From positions 1 to 41,268 of the forward strand of contig JAUNLD010000021.1 of assembly GCA_030532425.1 (NCBI GenBank): a DNA stretch of 41,268 nt, given 5' to 3'. The position numbers and the translations under genes were made by a program. The notes beneath the pieces were generated by a model. The model was given only the letters and a program-made list of their open reading frames with translations, was not told the origin of the DNA and searched no databases. Positions 1 through 8,162 of this stretch are shown here, one piece after another. The stretch comes from Lautropia sp. GTDB lineage: Bacteria; Pseudomonadota; Gammaproteobacteria; Burkholderiales; Burkholderiaceae_E. Position 1 is the stretch's first letter; each line of letters starts with the position of its first letter.

Positions 1-330
1 CACGACCACGACAAGGATCATGGTCACGATCATGAACAGGGCAAGGATCAGGATCATGGACACGGCGGGCATGCGCACAAGCAGGGTGGGCACGATCACG
101 ACCATGAGGATGATGACGGCCACGAGCACAAGGATGCCCAGGGTCATCAGCATGCCGACCTGAGCGTACGCTATACCTTCAGCTGCAAGACCCCGGCCGC
201 ACTGGACAGCGTGTCGCTGACGGCCTTCCAGTCGTGGCCGCGCCTGCGTGAGGTCGACGTGGCCGTCGTGACCGACAAGGGACAGCAGGCCGCCCGCCTG
301 AACGCCCGGCGCAACACGCTGCGCTGGTAA
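1..330 (+). CDS. ZrgA/DUF2796 family His-rich metal-binding protein, C-terminal part
   Basis: The reading frame is open from the first base of the window, so the 5' end is missing; 109 residues are visible. The first 50 or so are a His/Asp/Gly/Lys-rich stretch with many HDHD and GHEH-type clusters, a typical zinc-binding low-complexity linker. The rest (from about ADLSVRYTFSC to the final LRW) matches the C-terminal half of the ZrgA family (formerly DUF2796), periplasmic proteins linked to zinc uptake. It is followed 45 bases later by a MacB/Lol-type ABC ATPase and permease and then a DUF3299 protein, the company this family keeps in zinc-regulated loci of other proteobacteria. The metal is inferred from family and composition; copper or another divalent metal is not excluded. 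Confidence 0.75.
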   Translation, partial: HDHDKDHGHDHEQGKDQDHGHGGHAHKQGGHDHDHEDDDGHEHKDAQGHQHADLSVRYTFSCKTPAALDSVSLTAFQSWPRLREVDVAVVTDKGQQAARLNARRNTLRW

Positions 331-375
331 TCCCATCGGCGGGATGGCTGGCATCTTGCCACCACGTGCGGGACA

Positions 376-1193
<818 letters not shown>

Positions 1194-1197
<4 letters not shown>

Positions 1198-2489
1198 TGA
1201 CCCGGCCCTCCTTCATGCTGGTCCGCCTGGGCACCCTGCTGCGGCTGGCCCTGCGCAGTGCCGCCAACCGCCGCGTCAACGTCGGCCTGACGATCCTGTC
1301 GGTGGCGCTCTCCACCTGTCTGCTGCTGACGGTGCAGCGCGGCCAGCAGGCCATCCACGACAGCTTCACCCGCGCCGTCTCGGGCACCGACCTGATCGTC
1401 GGTGCCCGCACCAGCCCACTGCAACTGATGCTGTATGCGGTGTTCCGGCTGGGTGATCCCACCCACGAGATCAGCTGGACATCCCACGAGAAGATCCGCC
1501 AGGATCCGCTGGTGGCCTGGACGATCCCGATTGCACTGGGCGATTCGCACCGTGGCTTTCCGGTGCTGGGCACCGACATCGGCTACTTTGCGCATTTCCG
1601 GTACGGGGCACGCCAACCCCTCAGCCTGGCCGAGGGCAAGCCCTTTGAGGACATCTTCGACGTGGTGCTGGGCGCCGAGGTCGCCCGCAAGCTCGGTTAC
1701 CGCCTGGGCGACCGGCTGACACTCACCCACGGTACCGGCCATGCCCCCGGCATCGAACACGCCGACAGGCCCTTCACCGTCAGCGGCATTCTGGCCCCTA
1801 CCGGCACACCGGTGGACCGCACCCTGCACATCAGCCTCGATGCGATGCAGGCCATCCACCTCAACTGGCAGGCGGGTGCCCCGATCCCCGGCATCAACAT
1901 CCCGGCCGACAAGGTACGGGCCTTCGACCTGCAACCGGAATACATCACGGCGGTGCTGGTGGGCCTGAAATCCCGCGCCGGCGTCTTCAGCGTACAGCGC
2001 AGCATCAACAGCATGGAAGACGAGGCGCTGCTGGCCGTGCTGCCAGCCGTGGCGCTGGACCAGCTCTGGCGACTGCTGGACATCGTCACCCGTACCTTGC
2101 AGGCCCTGTCGGTACTGGTGATGGTGCTGAGCCTGTGCAGCCTGGTCACGGCGCTGCTGGCCAGCCTGGAACAGCGGCAGCGCGAGCTGGCGATCCTGCG
2201 CGCCGTGGGCGCCCGCCCGCTGGACCTGTTGCTGTTGCTGGTGCTGGAAGGCGGGCTGCTGACCGCCGGGGGCGCCCTGGCGGGCTACGGCCTGCTGACG
2301 CTGGCCTCGGCCCTCACCGCGTCCTGGCTGCAAAGCCAGTGGGGCATCGTCTGGCCGGTCACCCGCTTCAGCCTGGATGAAGGCGGGCTGATGCTGCTGG
2401 TGGCCCTGGCCGGCCCGCTGACCGCCCTGCTGCCCGCCTGGCGCGCCAGCCGTCGCGCCCTGGCCGATGGGCTGACGCCCCGGCTTTGA
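1194..2489 (+). CDS. ABC transporter permease, FtsX/MacB type
   Basis: A 431-residue inner-membrane subunit of the ATPase just upstream. I place the start at the ATG in the ATGA overlap (1194) rather than at the in-frame ATG at 1137, because the longer version only adds a Pro-rich piece that is a frame shadow of the ATPase end. The layout fits the MacB/FtsX family: one N-terminal membrane segment (VGLTILSVALSTCLLLTV, about residues 24-41), a large periplasmic domain of about 230 residues, then three C-terminal membrane segments (around LSVLVMVLSLCSLVTALLA, LLLLVLEGGLLTAGGALAGYGLL and GLMLLVALAGPLTALLPAW). The ELAILRAVGARP motif before the third segment is a hallmark of this family. Its likely partners are the ZrgA-type protein and the DUF3299 protein on either side. 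Confidence 0.85.
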
Positions 2490-2589
2490 AGCTGGCATCC
2501 CCAGCGTCCACCCGGCGCCGCGCTGAGGCGTTGAACCGTCAGCACCCGCAGCGCCAGGGCCTGGGACGGCTTGATGGTCACGGGCCGAT

Positions 2590-2620
2590 CCCTTTTCAGC
2601 CCCTTTTTTCGGCCCCTTTT
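2590..2620 (+). repeat. three C-run/T-run blocks between permease and DUF3299 gene
   Basis: Three successive blocks of three or four C followed by four to six T, separated by CAG and CGG, lie in the 160-base gap between the two genes. The T runs recall terminator tails but no stable stem precedes them. The blocks could be a transcriptional pause region or simply slippage-prone sequence; no function is shown. Confidence 0.3.
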
Positions 2621-2649
2621 GCAACCACCACCGCCCGGCCCAGACCACC

Positions 2650-3852
2650 ATGCCGATTGCCCCTCGCCAACCCCGCCCTGCCCTGGCCGCCCCGATTTCG
2701 AGACCCGTCATGCTCCGATTCCTGTCTTCCGTCTTCTCCGTGCAGGCCCCCGCTACCCACACCAACAGCCCGGGTACACCGGCCGGCTCCCACCGCCGCG
2801 TCGCCCCCGGCTGCATCGTCCCCGCTGCGATCCCGCCTGCCGGTGCGATCCCGCCAGCCCTCACACCCCCCGTCTTGCAGACCACGGGCGGGCCGGATCA
2901 GCCGGCGTGTCTGCCAGCACTGCAGCGGCATCATCGCCCGGCTGTTCTGGCAGGATGGTTGCTGGCCGGCCTGCTGATGCCGTCCCTTGTCGCGGCCAGT
3001 GCAGCCAATACGGGCGCCGGCACATCAGGCGGCCATCCACAGGCTGCGGACACCGTGGGGCATGATGCAGGCCGCCCGTCTCCCCAGGGGCTTGCCCAGA
3101 CCCTCCCACCCACACCGCTGGCGCAGACCCACACACACCTGGCACCTGCGGCCGCACCACCGCTGCATCTGGCGGCCGCCGACAACACGGGCAGGCCTGC
3201 AAGCGGCGGTGACCGTGCCTCATCCACCCCGCCATCAACCGATGCGGCGGGTGGCGGCCGCTTCGTGCTGGGCGAAGAGCTGCCCAAGGCGGCACCCGCC
3301 CCTGCCCAGGGCGCGTCCGGCAAGCAGGACGGCACGGGTGACGGCGCCGGCCCGCGAGCCTCAGCAGAATACCGGCCGATGGACTGGGAAACCCTGATCC
3401 CCACCGACTGGGAACCACTGAAAGACTTCAAATCGCTGGATTTCAGCAGCATGTCGGACAGCGACCCGCGCGCGATCGCGGCGTTGCGCAAGCTGCAGAA
3501 GGCCTGGAAGAATGCGCCGTTGAATCCTGCCATCCAGAACGAGAAGATCGAGATCTCGGGTTTCATCGTGCCGCTGGACAGCAGTGACAGCACCACCATC
3601 GAAGAGTTTCTGCTGGTGCCGTATTTTGGCGCCTGCATCCATGTGCCACCGCCGCCTTCCAATCAGGTCATCCACGTCACGCTGGACAAGCCACTCAAGG
3701 GCTTTCAGATGATGGACCCGGTCACGGTGACGGGAGCACTCAAACCCTCGCACGTCGATACCCCTTTCGGCAGTGCGGGCTATCAGCTGGGCGCCCGTGA
3801 GGTGCGCCCTTATGAAGAAGCCGACGAGGAGGCTGCCCCCGCCCATCCCTGA
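2650..3852 (+). CDS. DUF3299 domain protein with long Pro/Ala-rich N-terminus
   Basis: A 400-residue protein. The recognisable part is C-terminal (about residues 245-390): it contains FIVPLDSSDSTTIEEFLLVPYFGACIHVPPPPSNQVIHV and a downstream VTVTGALKPSHVDTPFGSAGY stretch, typical of DUF3299, a periplasmic or lipid-anchored family of unknown biochemistry often found with ZrgA-type and MacB-like genes. A hydrophobic segment at about residues 97-118 (LAGWLLAGLLMPSLVAASA) looks like a signal peptide or membrane anchor, but about 95 Pro/Ala-rich residues precede it, which is odd. An alternative ATG at 2710 would remove 20 of them. Neither start has a good ribosome-binding site, so the N-terminus is uncertain. 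Residues 120-245 are low-complexity linker. It probably works with the upstream ABC genes. Confidence 0.7.
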   Translation: MPIAPRQPRPALAAPISRPVMLRFLSSVFSVQAPATHTNSPGTPAGSHRRVAPGCIVPAAIPPAGAIPPALTPPVLQTTGGPDQPACLPALQRHHRPAVLAGWLLAGLLMPSLVAASAANTGAGTSGGHPQAADTVGHDAGRPSPQGLAQTLPPTPLAQTHTHLAPAAAPPLHLAAADNTGRPASGGDRASSTPPSTDAAGGGRFVLGEELPKAAPAPAQGASGKQDGTGDGAGPRASAEYRPMDWETLIPTDWEPLKDFKSLDFSSMSDSDPRAIAALRKLQKAWKNAPLNPAIQNEKIEISGFIVPLDSSDSTTIEEFLLVPYFGACIHVPPPPSNQVIHVTLDKPLKGFQMMDPVTVTGALKPSHVDTPFGSAGYQLGAREVRPYEEADEEAAPAHP

Positions 3853-3917
3853 GTGGCCGGGGTGCGGCTCATGGCCCCATGACCCTGTTCGCACCCCGGA
3901 TCACCGTGGGTACTGGC

Positions 3918-3942
3918 CCGCCTGATCCGCCCGATCAGGCGG
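3918..3942 (+). terminator. perfect hairpin after the DUF3299 gene, no U-tract
   Basis: CCGCCTGATC and its exact reverse complement are separated by a 5-base loop. No T run follows on either strand, so it is a transcript-end hairpin candidate rather than a classical intrinsic terminator. Confidence 0.4.
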
Positions 3943-3954
3943 ATTCGGCTGATT

Positions 3955-3979
3955 CGCCTGCCGCCTGCCGCCTGCCGCC
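3955..3979 (+). repeat. tandem 7-base repeat CGCCTGC
   Basis: Three head-to-tail copies of CGCCTGC plus a partial fourth directly follow the hairpin at 3918-3942. Confidence 0.6.
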
Positions 3980-4059
3980 ATGACAGGGTCACCCAATCCG
4001 TAACGGCCTTCGCGTGATCGTCATAACCGTCACACAGCCCCTGACGGCCTGATACCAGC

Positions 4060-4083
4060 GCTAACATCCGGCAAGCTAACATC
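4060..4083 (+). promoter_or_regulatory. direct repeat GCTAACATC x2 upstream of lipoprotein gene
   Basis: Two exact 9-base copies start at 4060 and 4075, about 75-100 bases before the lipoprotein start. The TAACAT inside each could serve as a weak -10 box, or the pair could be a regulator binding site. There is no experimental or family support. Confidence 0.25.
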
Positions 4084-4158
4084 AGGCTTTGCAAGACAGC
4101 GGTGTGCCACCAGCCCCGCCGTCGCTGCATGGTGCCATTTCCGATGGAGAAAACTCTG

Positions 4159-5145
4159 ATGCGCGCAGCACGTCTTCCGTTTTGCTTCCTGCCGATTGCG
4201 CTGGCCCTGGGCCTGGCCGGATGCGGTTCTACGGCCGGCCCCTCCCCATCTCCCGAGGCAGCACCGCCGCAAGCCGCCGGGCAGGCGGGCGACACACTGG
4301 CCAACCAGACCGAGGCAGCCCGGCTGAAGATGGCCGGCGATTTCTGCGAAAACCATCAGCAACTCCTGAGCAACGCCCATCGCTTCCTGCGCCGCGAGGC
4401 ACTGCCGATGCCCCCACAAGGCCTGACGCTGGAACAGGCCCGCTGTGGCGCCCGCAAGTTCGTCAAGGGACTGATCCCATCGGCCGGTACCGTGATCGGG
4501 TACAAGGCCGAACAGGTGGGCCAGCGCGCCGGCCCCATCGACAAGGACAACCAGGCCGTCACCATCCGCGGCACGCTGCTGGAAAAGATGATGCTCTCCA
4601 ATGGCGTGGCCTTCCAGACCGATCGCTTTGCCATCCATCCCCGGATCGAGGCCGATCTGCTGGCCGTGGTGCGCAGCGCCGCCATCCACGATGCCCAAAC
4701 CCCGCGCGAGCTGCTGGCCAGCCTGTCGGCCATCCACCCCTTCATCGAGCTGCCCGATCTGGCCTATGAGAAGCCCGATCAGATCGATGCCGCGGCTGCC
4801 ACCCTGGCCAATGCCAATGCCCGCTTCGGTGTGCTGGGAGCCCCCATCCAGATCCAGGTCGATCAGGCGATGGTGGACCAGCTGGCCAACATGACAGTGC
4901 GCCTGCGCGACCAGCAGGGCAACGAGCTGGAGGCGGTGCCCGGCGCCAGTCTGGACGGCAACCCCCTGAATGCCCTGCTGTCGCTGGTGCAATCACTGGA
5001 ACAGGCCGGCGTGCGGCTTCGCCCGGGAGACATGCTGTCGGCCGGCGCCTTTGGCAGCCGCCACGTCCCCGAAGCCAACAATGCCTATCGGCTGACTTAC
5101 GAAGGACTGCCCGGCAACCCCGAGGTCATCGTCCACTTCCAGTAA
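4159..5145 (+). CDS. lipoprotein with 2-keto-4-pentenoate hydratase / FAH-like fold
   Basis: A 328-residue protein. The start at 4159 is chosen because GGAG sits 9 bases upstream and it gives a clean lipoprotein signal: MRAARL, a hydrophobic run, then lipobox LAGC with Cys22 and Gly at +2 (outer-membrane sorting expected). From about residue 90 it resembles the hydratase/fumarylacetoacetate hydrolase superfamily: an IGYKAEQVG segment, VTIRGTLLEKMML, RIEADLLAVV, FIELPDL, an ANANARFGVLG stretch and the C-terminal LRPGDMLSAGAFG and TYEGLPG. Glu164, Asp166 and Glu197 sit where the metal-binding acidic residues of MhpD-type enzymes lie, with Asp in place of the second Glu. These enzymes are normally cytoplasmic, so an exported lipid-anchored member is unusual. 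Its substrate is unknown. Confidence 0.65.
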   Translation: MRAARLPFCFLPIALALGLAGCGSTAGPSPSPEAAPPQAAGQAGDTLANQTEAARLKMAGDFCENHQQLLSNAHRFLRREALPMPPQGLTLEQARCGARKFVKGLIPSAGTVIGYKAEQVGQRAGPIDKDNQAVTIRGTLLEKMMLSNGVAFQTDRFAIHPRIEADLLAVVRSAAIHDAQTPRELLASLSAIHPFIELPDLAYEKPDQIDAAAATLANANARFGVLGAPIQIQVDQAMVDQLANMTVRLRDQQGNELEAVPGASLDGNPLNALLSLVQSLEQAGVRLRPGDMLSAGAFGSRHVPEANNAYRLTYEGLPGNPEVIVHFQ

Positions 5146-5159
5146 AGCTTGCCTCAAAC

Positions 5160-5187
5160 GGGGCGCCCGCCAACGCGGCAGCGCCCC
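5160..5187 (+). terminator. hairpin downstream of the lipoprotein gene
   Basis: GGGGCGC and GCGCCCC form a 7-base-pair stem, with a smaller CGC/GCG stem possible inside. It lies 15 bases after the stop at 5145. There is no real T tract, so this is weak. Confidence 0.35.
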
Positions 5188-5296
5188 CTCTGGCACGACG
5201 CACCAGCGGCCAGTGGTGCTGGCCGCAGCTCAAGGGCCGGCACCTGCCAGCCCATGTCCATTGCCGTGGCGGAATGCCACCGCGCCCATGCCCGCC

Positions 5297-6001
5297 TTAC
5301 CGGGCCACCTGACCGGCCGCTTTCCCGTCGCGGGCCCCGTCCCTGGCCTCGGAGGCCTGGGCCGCAGGCTTGGCCACGGCCTTGCTGGCGGCAGCATCAG
5401 CCGACTGGCCGACCGGCTTGCTACCGGCCTGGGCGGCCGCCTTGCCCCCCCGGCCCTGCTCGCGTGCTTCCTGCCTGGCGATGCGTTCGTCGATCTTGTC
5501 CAGATCACGCTCGGCCTTGGCGATCTGACGATCATAGTCAGTGCCCAGATCCTGCATCTGCTTGATCATCTTCTGGTTTTTCTTTTCATCGAAGTCGGGA
5601 TCGCCTCCCCGGGAAGCGGCCAGACGGGCCAGCGCCAGGCGGTTCAGTTCTGAATCACGCTTGGCCTTCAGATGAAACACCAGTACCTGCTGCTTGCGAC
5701 GCTCTTCCAGCAGCGCCTTGCGCTCGGGGCCAGGCTCGGCCTGCTTGCCGCCTGCCCCAGCCGGCTTGGCTCGCGGCGTCTCCTGGCCGGTATCGGCGAC
5801 GCTGTCAGCCTGTTTTCCTGCCGGCCTGGCGCCTTCTTTCTGGATGGAACCTGCCTTGCCTGCGGTTTCCTTTGCCTGGGTCTCGGCCGCCGGGGCCCCG
5901 GCGGCCGACGCTGAAGCCGGCTTGGCCGTTTCGGCCTGTGTGGCCGCCCAGACCGGAATCGACACCATCAGCGCGGACGCCAACACGAATTGTTTGAGCA
6001 T
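5297..6001 (-). CDS. exported Ala/Lys-rich coiled-coil protein of unknown function
   Basis: A 234-residue protein that I do not assign to a named family. The start at 6001 has a good GGTGAGA ribosome-binding site and opens a signal peptide, MLKQFVLASALMVSIPVWA, with a likely cut after residue 19. Two Ala/Gly/Lys/Gln-rich low-complexity regions (about 20-95 and 180-234) flank a charged helical core (about 96-180, PERKALLEERRKQQ... to ...DKIDERIARQEARE) with coiled-coil character. A longer frame reaching back to 6136 has no support. It is transcribed alone, with a 400-base repeat-containing region upstream. A periplasmic structural or nucleoid-like binding role is possible, but the sequence does not decide it. 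Confidence 0.6.
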   Translation of the reverse strand: MLKQFVLASALMVSIPVWAATQAETAKPASASAAGAPAAETQAKETAGKAGSIQKEGARPAGKQADSVADTGQETPRAKPAGAGGKQAEPGPERKALLEERRKQQVLVFHLKAKRDSELNRLALARLAASRGGDPDFDEKKNQKMIKQMQDLGTDYDRQIAKAERDLDKIDERIARQEAREQGRGGKAAAQAGSKPVGQSADAAASKAVAKPAAQASEARDGARDGKAAGQVAR

Positions 6002-6123
6002 GATCTCACCCGTTGAATGATTGATTACCCGTCCCTGTCCCGCCTTCCGGGCCTGCAAGCCAGGCGCCTTTCCAGCATCAGGAGCGCCCAGAGACCAGAG
6101 CAGCCAGCCCCGGCAAGGCACAT

Positions 6124-6147
6124 CTGAATGATGCATTCAGCATTCAG
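6124..6147. promoter_or_regulatory. inverted plus direct repeat, CTGAATG-3-CATTCAG-CATTCAG
   Basis: CTGAATG, three bases, then its reverse complement CATTCAG, then CATTCAG again with no gap. It sits about 125 bases upstream of the minus-strand gene starting at 6001, where an operator could lie. No regulator can be named. Confidence 0.3.
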
Positions 6148-6323
6148 GATGACGGGAGATACGGGGTGCAGCCCCTGCTGTCCTCCCCGCTCAGAGCCGC
6201 CAGCCGGGGCAACACGGCTGTTCGAAGCGCACGAACGCCCGAACCCCCACTTCCCAGTCTAGCGCGGCTGACGGAAAGGGGGGCCGGAGTTTTCCTCAAA
6301 CAGGGGGTTTTTGGGTCAGGCAC

Positions 6324-6335
6324 CCGGATATCCGG
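6324..6335. repeat. 12-base perfect palindrome CCGGATATCCGG
   Basis: The palindrome lies downstream of the antiporter gene, inside a wider CCCGGA...TCCGGG pairing (6323-6360) that also contains TGTGCAG twice. It could fold as part of the antiporter transcript end. Confidence 0.4.
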
Positions 6336-6372
6336 ATGTGCAGGTGTGCAGCTGTCCGGGTACTGGCCAGCG

Positions 6373-6396
6373 GGTGCCCAGGTGCCCAGGTGCCCA
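6373..6396. repeat. tandem 8-base repeat GGTGCCCA x3
   Basis: Three exact consecutive copies lie just past the 3' end of the antiporter gene. The copy number could vary between strains by slippage. Confidence 0.6.
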
Positions 6397-6402
6397 GGAA
6401 GC

Positions 6403-7881
6403 CTAGCTGTAGGACACCACCGACAGCAGCAGGAAGATCGGCAGCAGGAAGGTGAGTGACCAGAACATGTAGGCGAAGAAGCTGGGCATGCGGATGCCGC
6501 GTTCTTCGGCGATGGCCTTGACCATCAGGTTGGGGGCGTTGCCGATGTAGGTGTTGGCCCCCATGAAGACCGCCCCGGCCGAGATGGCCTCCAGCACGGG
6601 CGCGTAGGTGGTCATCAGCGTCTGGGCATCACCACCGGCGGTGTTGAAGAACACCAGATAGGTGGGCGCGTTGTCGAGGAAGGAGCTGAGCACCCCGGTT
6701 GCCCAGAAATACATCACCGGGATCGGCTGACCGTCGGCACCGGTGACACTGCGGACGATGCCGGCAAAGGGACCGTTGAGACCCGCCTTGAGCATCAGGA
6801 TGACGGGAATGATGGTGAGGAAGATGCCGGCAAAGAGCTTGGCCACTTCCTTCATCGGCTCCCACGAGAACTGGTTGTCGGCATGGATGGACTTGGGCGT
6901 GATCTTCAGCGAGATGCCGATGACGATCAGCAGGCCGACGTCCCGCAGCAGGTTGGGCAGTGGTAGCTGCGAGCCGTAGACATCGAAGACGATGCCGGGC
7001 TTCCAGAGGCCACTCATCAGCACCAGCGAGACGATGACCCCCAGCAGCAGCACGTTGGGCCAGCCCTGCACGCCCAGGGAGGAAGAATCCGGCGTGGGGT
7101 CGACCGGCAGCACGCCCTCCTTGCGATAGAGCCAGCTGTCGAGCAGGAAGAACAGCGCCAGCAGGATGGCGACCACCAGCAGCATGTCCGCATACAGATA
7201 GCGCAACGTCCAGGTGAACTCGACACCCTGCAGGAAGCCGAGGAACAGCGGCGGATCACCCAGTGGCGTGAGAGCCCCCCCCACGTTGGAGACCAGAAAG
7301 ATGAAGAAGACGACCACGTGCGCCTGATGGCGACGGTTGTCGTTGGCACGGATCAGCGGGCGGATCAGCAACATCGACGCGCCCGTGGTACCCATGAAAC
7401 TGGCCAGCACGGTGCCAATAGCCAGAATCAGCGAATTGAGGGCCGGCGCACCATGCAGGTTGCCACTGACATGAATGCCGCCCGCACAGGTGAACAGCGC
7501 CGTCAGCAGCAGGATGAAGGGGATGTATTCCTCGACCGCGGCATGCACGAAGCCGTGAGCCGCAGCCCCTGGCCCATGGATGACGGCAAAGGGCAGCAAG
7601 AAGGCCAGCGCCCAGACCGCGATCACCTTGCCGTAACGGTGATGCCAGAAATGCGGCGCCAGCAGCGGCAGGATGGCAATGGACAGCAGTGTGCCGGCAA
7701 AGGGCACCCCCCACCACACCGAGAGCGAGCCTCCATCGATGGCACCTGCTGCCCAGGCATCGGCCGGCAGCCCGGCCAGTACCAGCAACAGCAGCACCGA
7801 AGGGAGGGCAACGAACGACGGGACGGGCATCCTCGGGAACCGGAGGGCGTCTTGAATCGGCAAAGAATGGGGCGGCATCAT
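6403..7881 (-). CDS. sodium:proton antiporter, CitMHS/NhaD-like ion transporter
   Basis: A 492-residue inner-membrane protein with about 12 hydrophobic segments. Diagnostic stretches include SNVGGALTPLGDPPLFLGFLQG, FMGTTGASMLLIRPLIRAN, GVLSSFLDNAPTYLVFFNTAGG and GANTYIGNAPNLMVKAIAEERG, which place it in the ion-transporter (IT) superfamily near bacterial Na+/H+ antiporters of the NhaD/UIT3 kind. A signal-peptide-like segment (PSFVALPSVLLLLVLAGLPADAWA) is present near the N-terminus. The start is uncertain: ATG at 7881 gives the full frame, while ATG at 7830 begins directly before the signal-like segment; neither has a good ribosome-binding site. TTGACA at 7895-7890 on the minus strand could be a -35 box, but no convincing -10 follows. 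It stands alone, divergent from the PcaB-like gene. Its role would be sodium export and pH homeostasis. Confidence 0.8.
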   Translation of the reverse strand: MMPPHSLPIQDALRFPRMPVPSFVALPSVLLLLVLAGLPADAWAAGAIDGGSLSVWWGVPFAGTLLSIAILPLLAPHFWHHRYGKVIAVWALAFLLPFAVIHGPGAAAHGFVHAAVEEYIPFILLLTALFTCAGGIHVSGNLHGAPALNSLILAIGTVLASFMGTTGASMLLIRPLIRANDNRRHQAHVVVFFIFLVSNVGGALTPLGDPPLFLGFLQGVEFTWTLRYLYADMLLVVAILLALFFLLDSWLYRKEGVLPVDPTPDSSSLGVQGWPNVLLLGVIVSLVLMSGLWKPGIVFDVYGSQLPLPNLLRDVGLLIVIGISLKITPKSIHADNQFSWEPMKEVAKLFAGIFLTIIPVILMLKAGLNGPFAGIVRSVTGADGQPIPVMYFWATGVLSSFLDNAPTYLVFFNTAGGDAQTLMTTYAPVLEAISAGAVFMGANTYIGNAPNLMVKAIAEERGIRMPSFFAYMFWSLTFLLPIFLLLSVVSYS

Positions 7882-8026
7882 TCAACAAGTGTCAACGATA
7901 GCCCGCCAGACTGTCAATGCGGCCTTACCCGCGCTTCCAGGGCCGCTCCCGCCCCCTCCACGGCTGTGTGCCCCCGGCCCTGGCGCCATCACGCACGCAT
8001 CGGCACGCCCTGGCTGCAACGCCAGT

Positions 8027-8054
8027 TTGCGCCGGCCAGCAGCGATGGTATTTT
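8027..8054 (+). promoter_or_regulatory. candidate sigma-70 promoter for the PcaB-like gene
   Basis: TTGCGC and TATTTT are separated by 16 bases in the 280-base divergent gap. This would leave a leader of roughly 100 bases that contains the hairpin at 8073-8091. Confidence 0.3.
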
Positions 8055-8072
8055 GCATGGCAACGTGACGGA

Positions 8073-8091
8073 CAGCCCGGCTGACGGGCTG
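8073..8091 (+). repeat. 7-base-pair hairpin in the PcaB-like gene leader
   Basis: CAGCCCG, a 5-base loop, then CGGGCTG, between the candidate promoter at 8027-8054 and the start codon at 8163. A leader hairpin of unknown role. Confidence 0.35.
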
Positions 8092-8162
8092 CACACCGGT
8101 GCCGGTGCGACCGGTGCCCCGCAGACCCGCCCGCCCTCCCGGACCCCCGCCCAGGCCCAGCC

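Larger units (their letters stand above)
3853..4158. other. intergenic region with hairpin and short repeats
   Basis: No gene is supported in these 306 bases. They hold a perfect 10-base-pair hairpin (3918-3942), a 7-base unit repeated three times (3955-3979) and two direct copies of GCTAACATC 15 bases apart (4060-4083) ahead of the lipoprotein gene. Transcription of the metal locus probably ends here and that of the lipoprotein gene begins. Confidence 0.5.
6002..6402. other. 401-base intergenic region with several small repeats
   Basis: No gene is supported. The region is upstream of the coiled-coil protein gene and downstream of the antiporter gene, both on the minus strand. It holds the inverted/direct repeat at 6124-6147, a 12-base perfect palindrome at 6324-6335 and a tandem 8-base repeat at 6373-6396. 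Confidence 0.5.

Noticed and set aside
2590-2620. Intrinsic terminator after the ABC permease
   Set aside because: T runs are present but no stem precedes them, so I list it only as a repeat.
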